DNA of 5,794 nt from Bacillota bacterium. GTDB lineage: Bacteria; Bacillota; Clostridia; Oscillospirales; Ruminococcaceae. The DNA lies in NCBI GenBank assembly GCA_023456995.1, contig JAEWNU010000064.1, positions 1 to 5,794 on the forward strand, in the 5' to 3' direction. The notes beneath the pieces are model-generated. The model was not told the origin of the DNA, did not search any database, and saw only the letters and a program-made list of their open reading frames with translations. The translations under genes were made by a program, and so were the position numbers. Shown in pieces: positions 1 through 5,539 of the stretch (the first letter of the stretch is position 1; every line of letters starts with the position of its first letter).

Positions 1-195
<195 letters not shown>

Positions 196-237
196 CGGTC
201 TTATAAAAGAAAGACTTTATAACTGGCTGATTTTCTC

Positions 238-266
238 TTGATTGTTGGTATTTTTTTATGTATAAT
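238..266 (+). promoter_or_regulatory. Sigma-A-type promoter upstream of yajC
   Basis: TTGATT at 238-243 and a perfect TATAAT at 261-266 are separated by exactly 17 nt. The predicted start is near 273, about 28 nt before the yajC ATG. It lies in the AT-rich gap after the tgt stop, so yajC need not depend on tgt read-through. The call rests on consensus match and position only. Confidence 0.72.
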
Positions 267-300
267 GACAATGTTATATTAGATTGAAGGGAAGAACGAA

Positions 301-594
301 ATGGGTAATTTTATGTTACAGGCGACAAATCCAATGGGCTCTTATATTATGATGGGCGCAATGCTCGTTGTGGTTTATCTGGTCATGTTCCTGCCCCAGA
401 GAAAGCAGCAGAAAAAGGATGCGCAGATGCGTGCTTCGCTCGACATCGGCGATGAGGTTCTGACACAGGGTGGCATTATTGGCCGCGTCGTCAGCGTGAA
501 GGATGATACCATTGTTATTGAAACCGGCTCTGACCGCGTTAAGATCAGAATTCTGCGCAGCGCCGTTGTAGCCAACACTACCCCCAAGGAATAA
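301..594 (+). CDS. yajC: Sec translocase accessory subunit YajC
   Basis: This 97-residue protein has one N-terminal membrane helix (about residues 14-32), a charged stretch right after it (PQRKQQKK, 32-39), and a small beta-rich cytoplasmic domain (about 50-89). That domain contains GDEVLTQGGIIGRV and the repeated hydrophobic-strand pattern of the family. YajC binds SecD-SecF and assists SecYEG protein export and membrane insertion. The length is normal for the family. The ATG at 301 follows an AAGGGAAG ribosome binding site (about 287-294) and gives a short polar N-terminus before the helix; an in-frame ATG at 313 is possible but worse placed. It sits between tgt and a TIGR04086 membrane gene. 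The usual partners secD and secF are not in the window. Confidence 0.95.
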   Translation: MGNFMLQATNPMGSYIMMGAMLVVVYLVMFLPQRKQQKKDAQMRASLDIGDEVLTQGGIIGRVVSVKDDTIVIETGSDRVKIRILRSAVVANTTPKE

Positions 595-671
595 TTAACG
601 GTTCATCGTCTTGTAGGCTACCTTTGCTTTTTGTTTGTAGCTGTAAAGGCATATTTGTCCAGTACCTCGAA

Positions 672-692
672 TAAGCTTTTGTAAAGAGCTTA
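672..692 (+). promoter_or_regulatory. Small hairpin abutting the RBS of the TIGR04086 gene
   Basis: TAAGCTTTT (672-680) and AAGAGCTTA (684-692) form a 9-bp stem with one G-U pair around a 3-nt loop. The last base of the stem is the first base of the strong ribosome binding site AGGAGGGGA (692-700), which precedes the ATG at 707. There is no U-tract, so it is not an intrinsic terminator. It could modulate ribosome access or stabilise the message, or be chance. Confidence 0.3.
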
Positions 693-706
693 GGAGGGGA
701 AGCGCG

Positions 707-1123
707 ATGAAAAGCAAGGCGAAACAGCGTTCAGTCAGCAAAGGCAACAATGCAACCACAAATATGATTACCATGCTTAAAGCAGTGACTTTCGGGCTGT
801 TGACAACAACGGTCGTGTTGCTGCTTTTTTCGTTTGTGATGTGTAAAAAGGATGTTCCATTCGTGCTGCTAAATCCCTTTTCAGCGGGTCTTTTAATGTT
901 GGGCTCGTTTTTGTCCGGGTATCTTGCAGCACGCCGCATTCGTGAACGCGGCATGTTGGTCGGCGCGCTCTGTGGGCTGATTATATTTTTGCTGCTAATG
1001 TTGGCATCGTTTATGAGTCGATTCGATGTAGGTCTCGCGGCGTTAATTAAGCTCGTCATTTCATTAGTCAGCGGTGCTATAGGCGGAATTATTGGCGTAA
1101 ATGCCAAATTAAAGCGAAAATAG
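707..1123 (+). CDS. TIGR04086/YrzE family small membrane protein
   Basis: This 138-residue hydrophobic protein has a basic N-terminus (K/R/Q-rich, residues 2-12) and about four predicted membrane helices near 24-46, 53-75, 83-103 and 109-131, ending in a basic tail (KLKRK). Glycine-rich segments (SGYLAARR around 70-77 and SGAIGGIIG around 122-130) and its place right after yajC fit the TIGR04086 family, whose Bacillus member yrzE also lies next to the yajC homologue. No molecular function is known for the family. The start is supported by AGGAGGGG 7 nt upstream. The 112-nt gap after yajC has no convincing terminator, so the two genes are probably co-transcribed. A SCIFF promoter begins 4 nt past its stop codon. 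A long open frame on the opposite strand (595-1107) is a shadow. Confidence 0.8.
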   Translation: MKSKAKQRSVSKGNNATTNMITMLKAVTFGLLTTTVVLLLFSFVMCKKDVPFVLLNPFSAGLLMLGSFLSGYLAARRIRERGMLVGALCGLIIFLLLMLASFMSRFDVGLAALIKLVISLVSGAIGGIIGVNAKLKRK

Positions 1124-1126
1124 TAT

Positions 1127-1155
1127 TTGAAAGATGCTATCAGGTATGCTATACT
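1127..1155 (+). promoter_or_regulatory. Extended -10 promoter driving scfA
   Basis: TTGAAA at 1127-1132 and TATACT at 1150-1155 are 17 nt apart, and the -10 is preceded by TGC (1147-1149), the extended -10 signature. The predicted start is near 1162, leaving a short leader with the ribosome binding site GGAGGAT at 1174-1180. The promoter starts only 4 nt after the upstream stop codon, so the peptide gene can be expressed independently of yajC. Confidence 0.8.
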
Positions 1156-1187
1156 ATTATAGATAAAATATTCGGAGGATGATTCAA

Positions 1188-1328
1188 ATGAAGCATATCA
1201 AAACGATAAATAAAGCCAACTTGAAAGAATCGGCTGTCAAGGGCGGCTGTGGCGAGTGCCAGGCTTCCTGCCAGTCTGCATGTAAAACCTCTTGCACTGT
1301 CGCCAACCAGAAGTGTGAGAGAAAGTAA
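1188..1328 (+). CDS. scfA: SCIFF ranthipeptide precursor (six cysteines in ~45 residues)
   Basis: This 46-residue RiPP precursor begins MKHIKTINKANLKESAV, continues through GGCGECQASCQSACKTSC and ends in basic residues. The six cysteines are at 21, 24, 28, 32, 36 and 43 (C-x2-C-x3-C-x3-C-x3-C-x6-C), the hallmark of the SCIFF family. The leader is about residues 1-20 and the core is the cysteine-rich part. In a studied family member the maturase links a Cys to a Thr five residues later; Cys32 and Thr37 are both present here. The start has a good Shine-Dalgarno site (GGAGGAT, 7 nt upstream) and its own promoter. The maturase scfB follows 84 nt downstream beyond a hairpin. The mature peptide's role is not settled; related ranthipeptides have been linked to population-density signalling in solvent-producing clostridia. 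Confidence 0.96.
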   Translation: MKHIKTINKANLKESAVKGGCGECQASCQSACKTSCTVANQKCERK

Positions 1329-1349
1329 GGCTCTGATTAAAGTATTAGA

Positions 1350-1380
1350 GAGGGGCAGTTTACCTGTCCCTTACTTTTTT
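1350..1380 (+). terminator. Intercistronic terminator/attenuator between scfA and scfB
   Basis: GGGGCAG (1352-1358) pairs with CTGTCCC (1364-1370), with one G-U pair, around a TTTAC loop; the stem extends by two pairs to 1350 and 1372. TTAC and then six Ts (1375-1380) follow. This resembles a leaky Rho-independent terminator, which would give more precursor mRNA than maturase mRNA, a common arrangement in RiPP operons. The offset between stem and T-run suggests incomplete termination. It is also nested in a larger possible fold spanning 1319-1380. Confidence 0.65.
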
Positions 1381-1412
1381 AAACGAATTTATGAGTTAGG
1401 ATGAATACTACA

Positions 1413-2771
1413 ATGCTCCATCGCTATATTCAGGGCGGATACCATATCGTTTTGGACGTCAACAGTGGCGCAATCCATTTAATGGATAAACTCGGCTATG
1501 ACATGGCGGGTATGTTGTCGGCCCCCATGACGGAGAAGTGTCCGCAGCCACTGCTGGACAAGTTTTCTAGTGACTATTCTGAGCAGGAAATAAATGAAAC
1601 CTACGCTGAGCTCTATGCACTTTTTCAGGCAGGGGAACTGTTCAGCGAGGATGATTATGAAAAATACCAGAGTCTAACCGCAATTTCCCCTGTAAAGGCT
1701 ATGTGCTTACATATCGCACATGACTGCAATATGCGCTGTGAATACTGCTTTGCCTCCACTGGCGATTATCAGGGCGGCCGAAAGTTGATGAGCGCTGAGG
1801 TGGGTAAAAAAGCGATTGACTATCTGCTATTCCATTCTCAAGGACGACGCAATCTCGAGCTTGATTTCTTCGGTGGAGAACCATTGATGAATTTTGACGT
1901 CGTTAAGGAAATCGTCGAGTATGCCCGGTCAAAGGAAAAGGAATATAATAAGGTGTTCCGGTTTACCATCACGACCAACGGCCTCCTGTTGACTGACGAT
2001 AAAATTGAGTTTATTAATCGAGAAATGTCTAACGTCGTGTTGTCCATAGATGGTCGCCCAAGTGTGAATGATCGGGTGCGTAAGCGTGTTGATGGTTCAA
2101 GCTGTTATGACGCCATTGTGCCTAAATTTCAGAAAATGGTGGCCGCAAGAGGGGACAAACCCTATTATGTGCGTGGCACTTTTACCAAGTATAATCTCGA
2201 TTTTGTAGAGGATGTTTTGTACTTAAACGAACTTGGATTCGACCAGATTTCAGTCGAACCGGTGGTCGCTGAAGATAGTATGCCTTACGCCATCACCGAA
2301 ACGGATCTGCCGGTCATTTTTGCTGAATATGAAAAATTGGCCGAGGAAATGATAAAGAGGGAAAACGGCGAGAAAAAGTGGTTTAACTTCTTCCACTTTA
2401 TGATTGACCTTGATCAGGGACCCTGTGCTATCAAGCGACTACGTGGCTGCGGCTGTGGCAATGAATATGTTGCCGTAACACCGGATGGAGAAGTCTACCC
2501 ATGTCACCAGTTTGTAGGACATGAGGAATGGAAGATGGGCAGTGTATTTGACTGCTCAATCGACACCGTTATGAAGGAGCGGTTCGCGAATTCAACAGTA
2601 TATGGCAAAGAGGACTGCCGTAACTGCTGGGCAAAATTTTATTGCAGCGGTGGCTGCAACGCTAATGGCATGATCTATAACGGCGATATTTTAAAGCCGC
2701 ATAAGATGTCCTGTGAAACTGAGAAAAAACGTATTGAATGTGCGCTTTATATTAAGGCCGCTACACTATAG
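1413..2771 (+). CDS. scfB: Radical SAM/SPASM SCIFF peptide maturase (thioether-forming)
   Basis: This enzyme reductively cleaves S-adenosylmethionine and uses the radical to form Cys-to-residue thioether bonds in ScfA. Counted from the ATG at 1413 (452 aa, usual family size), residues 1-85 form a PqqD-like leader-binding region. The radical SAM cluster motif is C105-x3-C109-x2-C112, and the GGEP SAM-binding motif is at 154-157. The C-terminal third has eleven cysteines (338, 346, 348, 364, 381, 402, 405, 411, 415, 434, 443), including C402-x2-C405-x5-C411-x3-C415, as in SPASM domains that hold two auxiliary 4Fe-4S clusters. An upstream in-frame ATG at 1401 gives 456 aa, but its ribosome binding site is poor. 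The 1413 ATG has TTAGGA about 11 nt upstream and gives the M-x-H start I recall for the family. The gene follows scfA and probably shares its promoter. Confidence 0.95.
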   Translation: MLHRYIQGGYHIVLDVNSGAIHLMDKLGYDMAGMLSAPMTEKCPQPLLDKFSSDYSEQEINETYAELYALFQAGELFSEDDYEKYQSLTAISPVKAMCLHIAHDCNMRCEYCFASTGDYQGGRKLMSAEVGKKAIDYLLFHSQGRRNLELDFFGGEPLMNFDVVKEIVEYARSKEKEYNKVFRFTITTNGLLLTDDKIEFINREMSNVVLSIDGRPSVNDRVRKRVDGSSCYDAIVPKFQKMVAARGDKPYYVRGTFTKYNLDFVEDVLYLNELGFDQISVEPVVAEDSMPYAITETDLPVIFAEYEKLAEEMIKRENGEKKWFNFFHFMIDLDQGPCAIKRLRGCGCGNEYVAVTPDGEVYPCHQFVGHEEWKMGSVFDCSIDTVMKERFANSTVYGKEDCRNCWAKFYCSGGCNANGMIYNGDILKPHKMSCETEKKRIECALYIKAATL

Positions 2772-2792
2772 ATTGAAGGGTAGGGAAGCGTT

Positions 2793-3593
2793 ATGTTAAA
2801 ACTGGGTGTAATTGGTGTGGGGAATATGGCCACCGCTCTTCTTGGCGGTATTTTAAAAAATGGCGTGGTCCCGCCTGACCAGATTTTGCTTTGTGACCGA
2901 CATCCCGAACGGCATGGAACGCTGTATACTCAGGGAATTCGTCAGGCAACCAGCCCGTGTGAGGTAGTGGAAAGCTGTGAATATGTGCTGCTGGCTGTAA
3001 AGCCGCAGGGGTTTACAGCCCTTTTGGAAGAGATAAAGCCCGCGTGTAAGGGTCAGAATGTTTTTATCTCAATTGCAGCGGGCATTTCTGATGATTTCAT
3101 TAAAAGGGCGTTGGATTATGACGCTAAAGTGGTTTTGGTCATGCCGAATACTCCGGTTTCGCTGGGATATGGTACCTCAGCACTTTCAAAGGTCTGCCCA
3201 ACGACAGAAGATGAATTTAGCACCGTGCTCGGCTTTTTCGCTGCTTGTGGCGACGCCATACAGATTCCTTCCAACCTGATGAATGAGGTTATTCCGTTTA
3301 ATGGCAGCGGCCCCGCTTTTATCTATCGCATTACGCAAATTTTTGTGCAACGTGCTGTTGCGCTAGGTTTTGATCACGAGACGGCTATGAAGTTGTTTGG
3401 TAGTACACTTATCGGCTCAGCCCACATGATGACTGACAGCGGTACCAGCCTAGATCAACTGATCAAGATGGTTTGTTCCAAGGGTGGCACAACGCTGGCC
3501 GGCCTTGATGCCATGGAGCAACACAACTTGGAAGAAGCAATTGTAGCCGGCATTGATAGCTGCATCAAACGTGCTTATGAGCTAGGCAGATAG
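2793..3593 (+). CDS. proC: Pyrroline-5-carboxylate reductase
   Basis: ProC makes the last step of proline synthesis, reducing pyrroline-5-carboxylate to proline with NAD(P)H in the cytoplasm. The 266-residue length is typical. The N-terminal Rossmann domain opens with GVIGVGNMA (residues 5-13, nucleotide-binding G8 and G10), has CDRHPER at 34-40 after the second strand, LAVKPQ at 67-72 and MPNTP at 117-121. The C-terminal helical dimerisation domain has NGSGPAF (170-176) and the family signature around SKGGTTLAGLDAM (229-241). Many homologues have Pro where Lys230 sits; that position is variable, so activity is expected. The start has a GAAGGG/AGGGAAG ribosome binding site. It lies 21 nt after scfB with no terminator between, so read-through from the SCIFF promoter is likely. 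A strong hairpin follows the stop. Confidence 0.96.
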   Translation: MLKLGVIGVGNMATALLGGILKNGVVPPDQILLCDRHPERHGTLYTQGIRQATSPCEVVESCEYVLLAVKPQGFTALLEEIKPACKGQNVFISIAAGISDDFIKRALDYDAKVVLVMPNTPVSLGYGTSALSKVCPTTEDEFSTVLGFFAACGDAIQIPSNLMNEVIPFNGSGPAFIYRITQIFVQRAVALGFDHETAMKLFGSTLIGSAHMMTDSGTSLDQLIKMVCSKGGTTLAGLDAMEQHNLEEAIVAGIDSCIKRAYELGR

Positions 3594-3624
3594 ATAATTT
3601 TTATATGAGATCATAATACGGACA

Positions 3625-3671
3625 ACCCCCGACATATGCTTTATAAAAGGATATGTCGGGGGTGTTATTTT
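3625..3671 (+). terminator. Strong hairpin after proC, overlapping the spoIIM-like RBS
   Basis: CCCCCGACATAT (3626-3637) pairs perfectly with ATATGTCGGGGG (3651-3662), plus one A-T pair at 3625/3663. Four more pairs inside the loop (3639-3642 with 3646-3649) follow a single mismatch. The downstream TGTTATTTTG is U-rich but broken. This is a likely Rho-independent terminator for the scfA-scfB-proC unit. Its 3' arm includes GGGGGTG (3658-3664), the apparent Shine-Dalgarno of the next gene, so it may also limit that gene's translation on read-through transcripts. Confidence 0.8.
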
Positions 3672-3673
3672 GT

Positions 3674-4297
3674 ATGGAAAGAGCAGGTCGTACAAGCAGC
3701 TACGCCACCAATCGTAAAAGCCTTATTCTTTGGATTAGAACGCACGGGGGTATGCTGTTCTTTGGCATTATGTTTTTAATTGGCGTGCTAATTGGCACTG
3801 TAGCATCGGTATGGTTGGGCATCGGAAAATTAGATGGTGTCACTGAAGTTTTGAAACAGTTTATACTAAGCCGAGAAAGACAATCGATGATGAAAACATT
3901 TTTTAGCGCACTCACACCAAACGCAGCAGCGTGGTTAATCCTTTTTATTTGTGGTTTCTGCGCGGTATCAGCACCGATTATCGCACTGGCCCCATGTATA
4001 AAAGGAATGGGATATGGCGTGTTAGCCAGTGGGCTGCTTGCTTGCTACCCCAACTCGGCGTTGCGGTATATTTTAGTCTTTCTGTTGCCAAACCTGATGA
4101 TTTCTACCGTAGCCATCATGTTTTGCTGCTGTGATGCCATGCAGCTCAGCCAATATTTCTGGCAGTCGATGGTTCCACAGCAACGGGGCAGTGCAAGCAT
4201 TTCTCCAGGTCTTTTTTGTGGCAAAATGGTGCTTTATGGCATCTTTCTAATTGCAGGTGCCGCGTTGGAAGCCTACAGCTATGCGTTATTCCGTTGA
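3674..4297 (+). CDS. spoIIM: SpoIIM-like stage II sporulation membrane protein
   Basis: This gene encodes 207 residues from the ATG at 3674. I see about five membrane segments, near residues 26-48, 84-108, 111-124, 130-153 and 184-205. The pattern of an isolated first helix, a charged linker (ILSRERQSMMKTF), a helix ending in a KG motif (CIKGMGYG, about 108-115) and an LLPN segment resembles SpoIIM. That protein works with SpoIID and SpoIIP in cell-wall hydrolysis during forespore engulfment. Length is close to the 214-residue Bacillus protein. An upstream in-frame ATG at 3653 lies inside the terminator hairpin, whereas 3674 has GGGGGTG 9 nt upstream. A CATAAT at 3612-3617 is a weak promoter hint. 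The last 12 bp overlap the convergent recombinase gene. A Xer gene also lies near spoIIM in Bacillus, which supports the call. Membrane topology is certain; family assignment is by pattern. Confidence 0.75.
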   Translation: MERAGRTSSYATNRKSLILWIRTHGGMLFFGIMFLIGVLIGTVASVWLGIGKLDGVTEVLKQFILSRERQSMMKTFFSALTPNAAAWLILFICGFCAVSAPIIALAPCIKGMGYGVLASGLLACYPNSALRYILVFLLPNLMISTVAIMFCCCDAMQLSQYFWQSMVPQQRGSASISPGLFCGKMVLYGIFLIAGAALEAYSYALFR

Positions 4298-5320
4298 AGA
4301 AGATTCATCGTCTTTGGGCTGCTTTATGGCGCGCTTTTTTTGGGCAAGGGGAGAGCTATCCGCTGCTTTTTCAAGCTGTTGATTTGAAACGTGTGTGTAA
4401 ATTTCTGTTGTGTTCAAATTGGCATGCCCTAAAATTTCTTTTAATATCCGTACATCTACATTACCGTATTGATACATCAGCGTTGCGGCGGTGTGGCGCA
4501 GCTTGTGCGGCGTATAGCCCTTGCCGGATAGTCCAGCATTTTTAAGGCAATCGCTGATAATTTGCTCAACTCGGCGAGGCGAAAGTCGCTGACCGTTTTG
4601 TCCCACAAAGAGCGCGTCATCTTTTCGCTTGATTTTTTTTGAGTCCTCAAGATAGGCGTTTATCGCATCTAAACAGGCTTTATTAAGGTAGACAATGCGC
4701 TCTTTGTTGCCTTTGCCAAGCAGTTTTAATGTATGGTCGTCGCGAATATCTGTGTGATTGATCGCTACGAGTTCAGACAGACGCATGCCACAGTTTAAAA
4801 ATAAAGTTAGCATACAGTAACCACGCACATTCTCATCTAAATCAGCATTTTCAAGTAAACCGTTACTTTCATCCAACGTTAGATATTTAGGTAGCGCGCG
4901 TTTAGTCGCGGGTCTGTCCAGATTTTTTATCGGATTATCGGTGATATAAAGCGTTTTTGTCGATAAAAACTTATAGAACGAACTTAGCGCTGAAATTTTA
5001 CGGGCACGCGCACTAGCAGCGTTGCCAAGCTCGGTATGCGCAAAATTCAGATAGGCATAAATATCAGCCAACTTAATGCTACAGATCAATTCAGTTGGAA
5101 CATCAATAATAGAGGTTTCGGCCAAATTTTCGGCGATAAGTTGATTACAGCGGAAAAGCTTTAAAAAACGTAAAAATGTGCGCAGTTCAATATAATAACC
5201 ATCAACCGTACGCGGAGATAAGCCGCGAATCGTCAGAATATATGATAAAAATTCGCGCAAAGGTGCGGGGCAATCGTTAAATGGTGCGTATTTAGATTTG
5301 CTATTTAAAACAGCCGGCAT
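4286..5320 (-). CDS. xerD: Xer-type tyrosine recombinase, 344 aa
   Basis: This is a site-specific tyrosine recombinase of the XerC/XerD/CodV type, which cuts and rejoins DNA, classically to resolve chromosome dimers at dif. The N-terminal core-binding domain spans about residues 17-125 and the catalytic domain about 145-320. All active-site residues are present: R180 (in GMRLSEL), K203 (in GKGNKER), H272 and R275 (in TPHKLRH), H299 (in LGHANL) and the nucleophile Y308 (in IYTH). At 344 aa it is about 40-45 residues longer than typical XerC/XerD. The extra is spread over an N-terminal extension, an insertion near 65-80 and a charged tail (about 318-344). The ATG at 5320 has AGGAGG 9 nt upstream (complement of 5330-5335). 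A perfect palindrome lies just beyond that site. Assignment to XerD, XerC or a single-recombinase type cannot be decided from motifs; the symbol is provisional. Confidence 0.9.
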   Translation of the reverse strand: MPAVLNSKSKYAPFNDCPAPLREFLSYILTIRGLSPRTVDGYYIELRTFLRFLKLFRCNQLIAENLAETSIIDVPTELICSIKLADIYAYLNFAHTELGNAASARARKISALSSFYKFLSTKTLYITDNPIKNLDRPATKRALPKYLTLDESNGLLENADLDENVRGYCMLTLFLNCGMRLSELVAINHTDIRDDHTLKLLGKGNKERIVYLNKACLDAINAYLEDSKKIKRKDDALFVGQNGQRLSPRRVEQIISDCLKNAGLSGKGYTPHKLRHTAATLMYQYGNVDVRILKEILGHANLNTTEIYTHVSNQQLEKAADSSPLAQKKRAIKQPKDDESSSTE

Positions 5321-5340
5321 GGGATTGGCCCTCCTTTTCT

Positions 5341-5386
5341 CTACGCTCTATTTCGCTAAATATTTATTTAGCGAAATAGAGCGTAG
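5341..5386. repeat. Perfect 22-bp inverted repeat upstream of the recombinase (dif-like core)
   Basis: Arms at 5341-5362 and 5365-5386 are exact reverse complements separated by TT. The palindrome starts 5 nt beyond the recombinase ribosome binding site. Neither strand has a T-run after it, so it is not an intrinsic terminator. The middle 28 bp read as ATTTCGCTAAA (5350-5360), TATTTA (5361-5366), TTTAGCGAAAT (5367-5377), which is the 11-6-11 layout of Xer/dif sites. The left arm agrees at 9 of 11 positions with ATTTCGCATAA, a XerC half-site form I recall from dif and pdif sites. The repeat itself is certain; its role as recombination site, operator or mRNA hairpin is inference. Confidence 0.9.
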
Positions 5387-5539
5387 GTTAAATTACTTCC
5401 AATTCATTTGAGTTTTATACTAATTCTAAAATCATCACTATCAGCAGCCCTATCTTTTCCTAGAGTTACGAAAACAGCCGCAGAATAATCGGTTCCACAT
5501 CGAAAACAATATACAAAAAGGTTCCGGAGGTGCTTTAAA

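Noticed and set aside
197..216. Possible terminator after tgt (GTCTT/AAGAC stem)
   Set aside because: Only 5-6 bp with an 8-nt loop and just three Ts afterwards; too weak to call.
602..612. 11-nt identity (TTCATCGTCTT) with 4304-4314
   Set aside because: Isolated short match, one copy intergenic and one coding; consistent with chance.
595..1107. 170-codon open frame on the minus strand
   Set aside because: It lies antisense to the TIGR04086 membrane gene, has no ribosome binding site of note and a composition typical of a shadow frame; the plus-strand protein has clear membrane helices and a strong Shine-Dalgarno.
2769..2780. 12-nt identity (TAGATTGAAGGG) with 280-291 upstream of yajC
   Set aside because: Both copies are ribosome-binding regions rich in purines; a short match of this kind is expected and no longer repeat surrounds it.
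3058..3279. 73-codon plus-strand frame inside proC
   Set aside because: Shadow in another frame of a clearly recognisable proC.
3653..3673. Upstream ATG start for the spoIIM-like gene
   Set aside because: This ATG sits within the 3' arm of the strong hairpin and has no Shine-Dalgarno; the ATG at 3674 has GGGGGTG at a good distance.
4216..4545. 109-codon plus-strand frame running from the spoIIM-like gene into the recombinase
   Set aside because: It overlaps two well-supported genes, one in another frame and one antisense, and has no family features.
5393..5421. Candidate promoter (TTACTT-N17-TATACT) toward the cysteine-rich gene
   Set aside because: The -35 is poor and the start would leave a leader of over 100 nt; an equally weak minus-strand candidate for the recombinase overlaps the palindrome, so neither is called.
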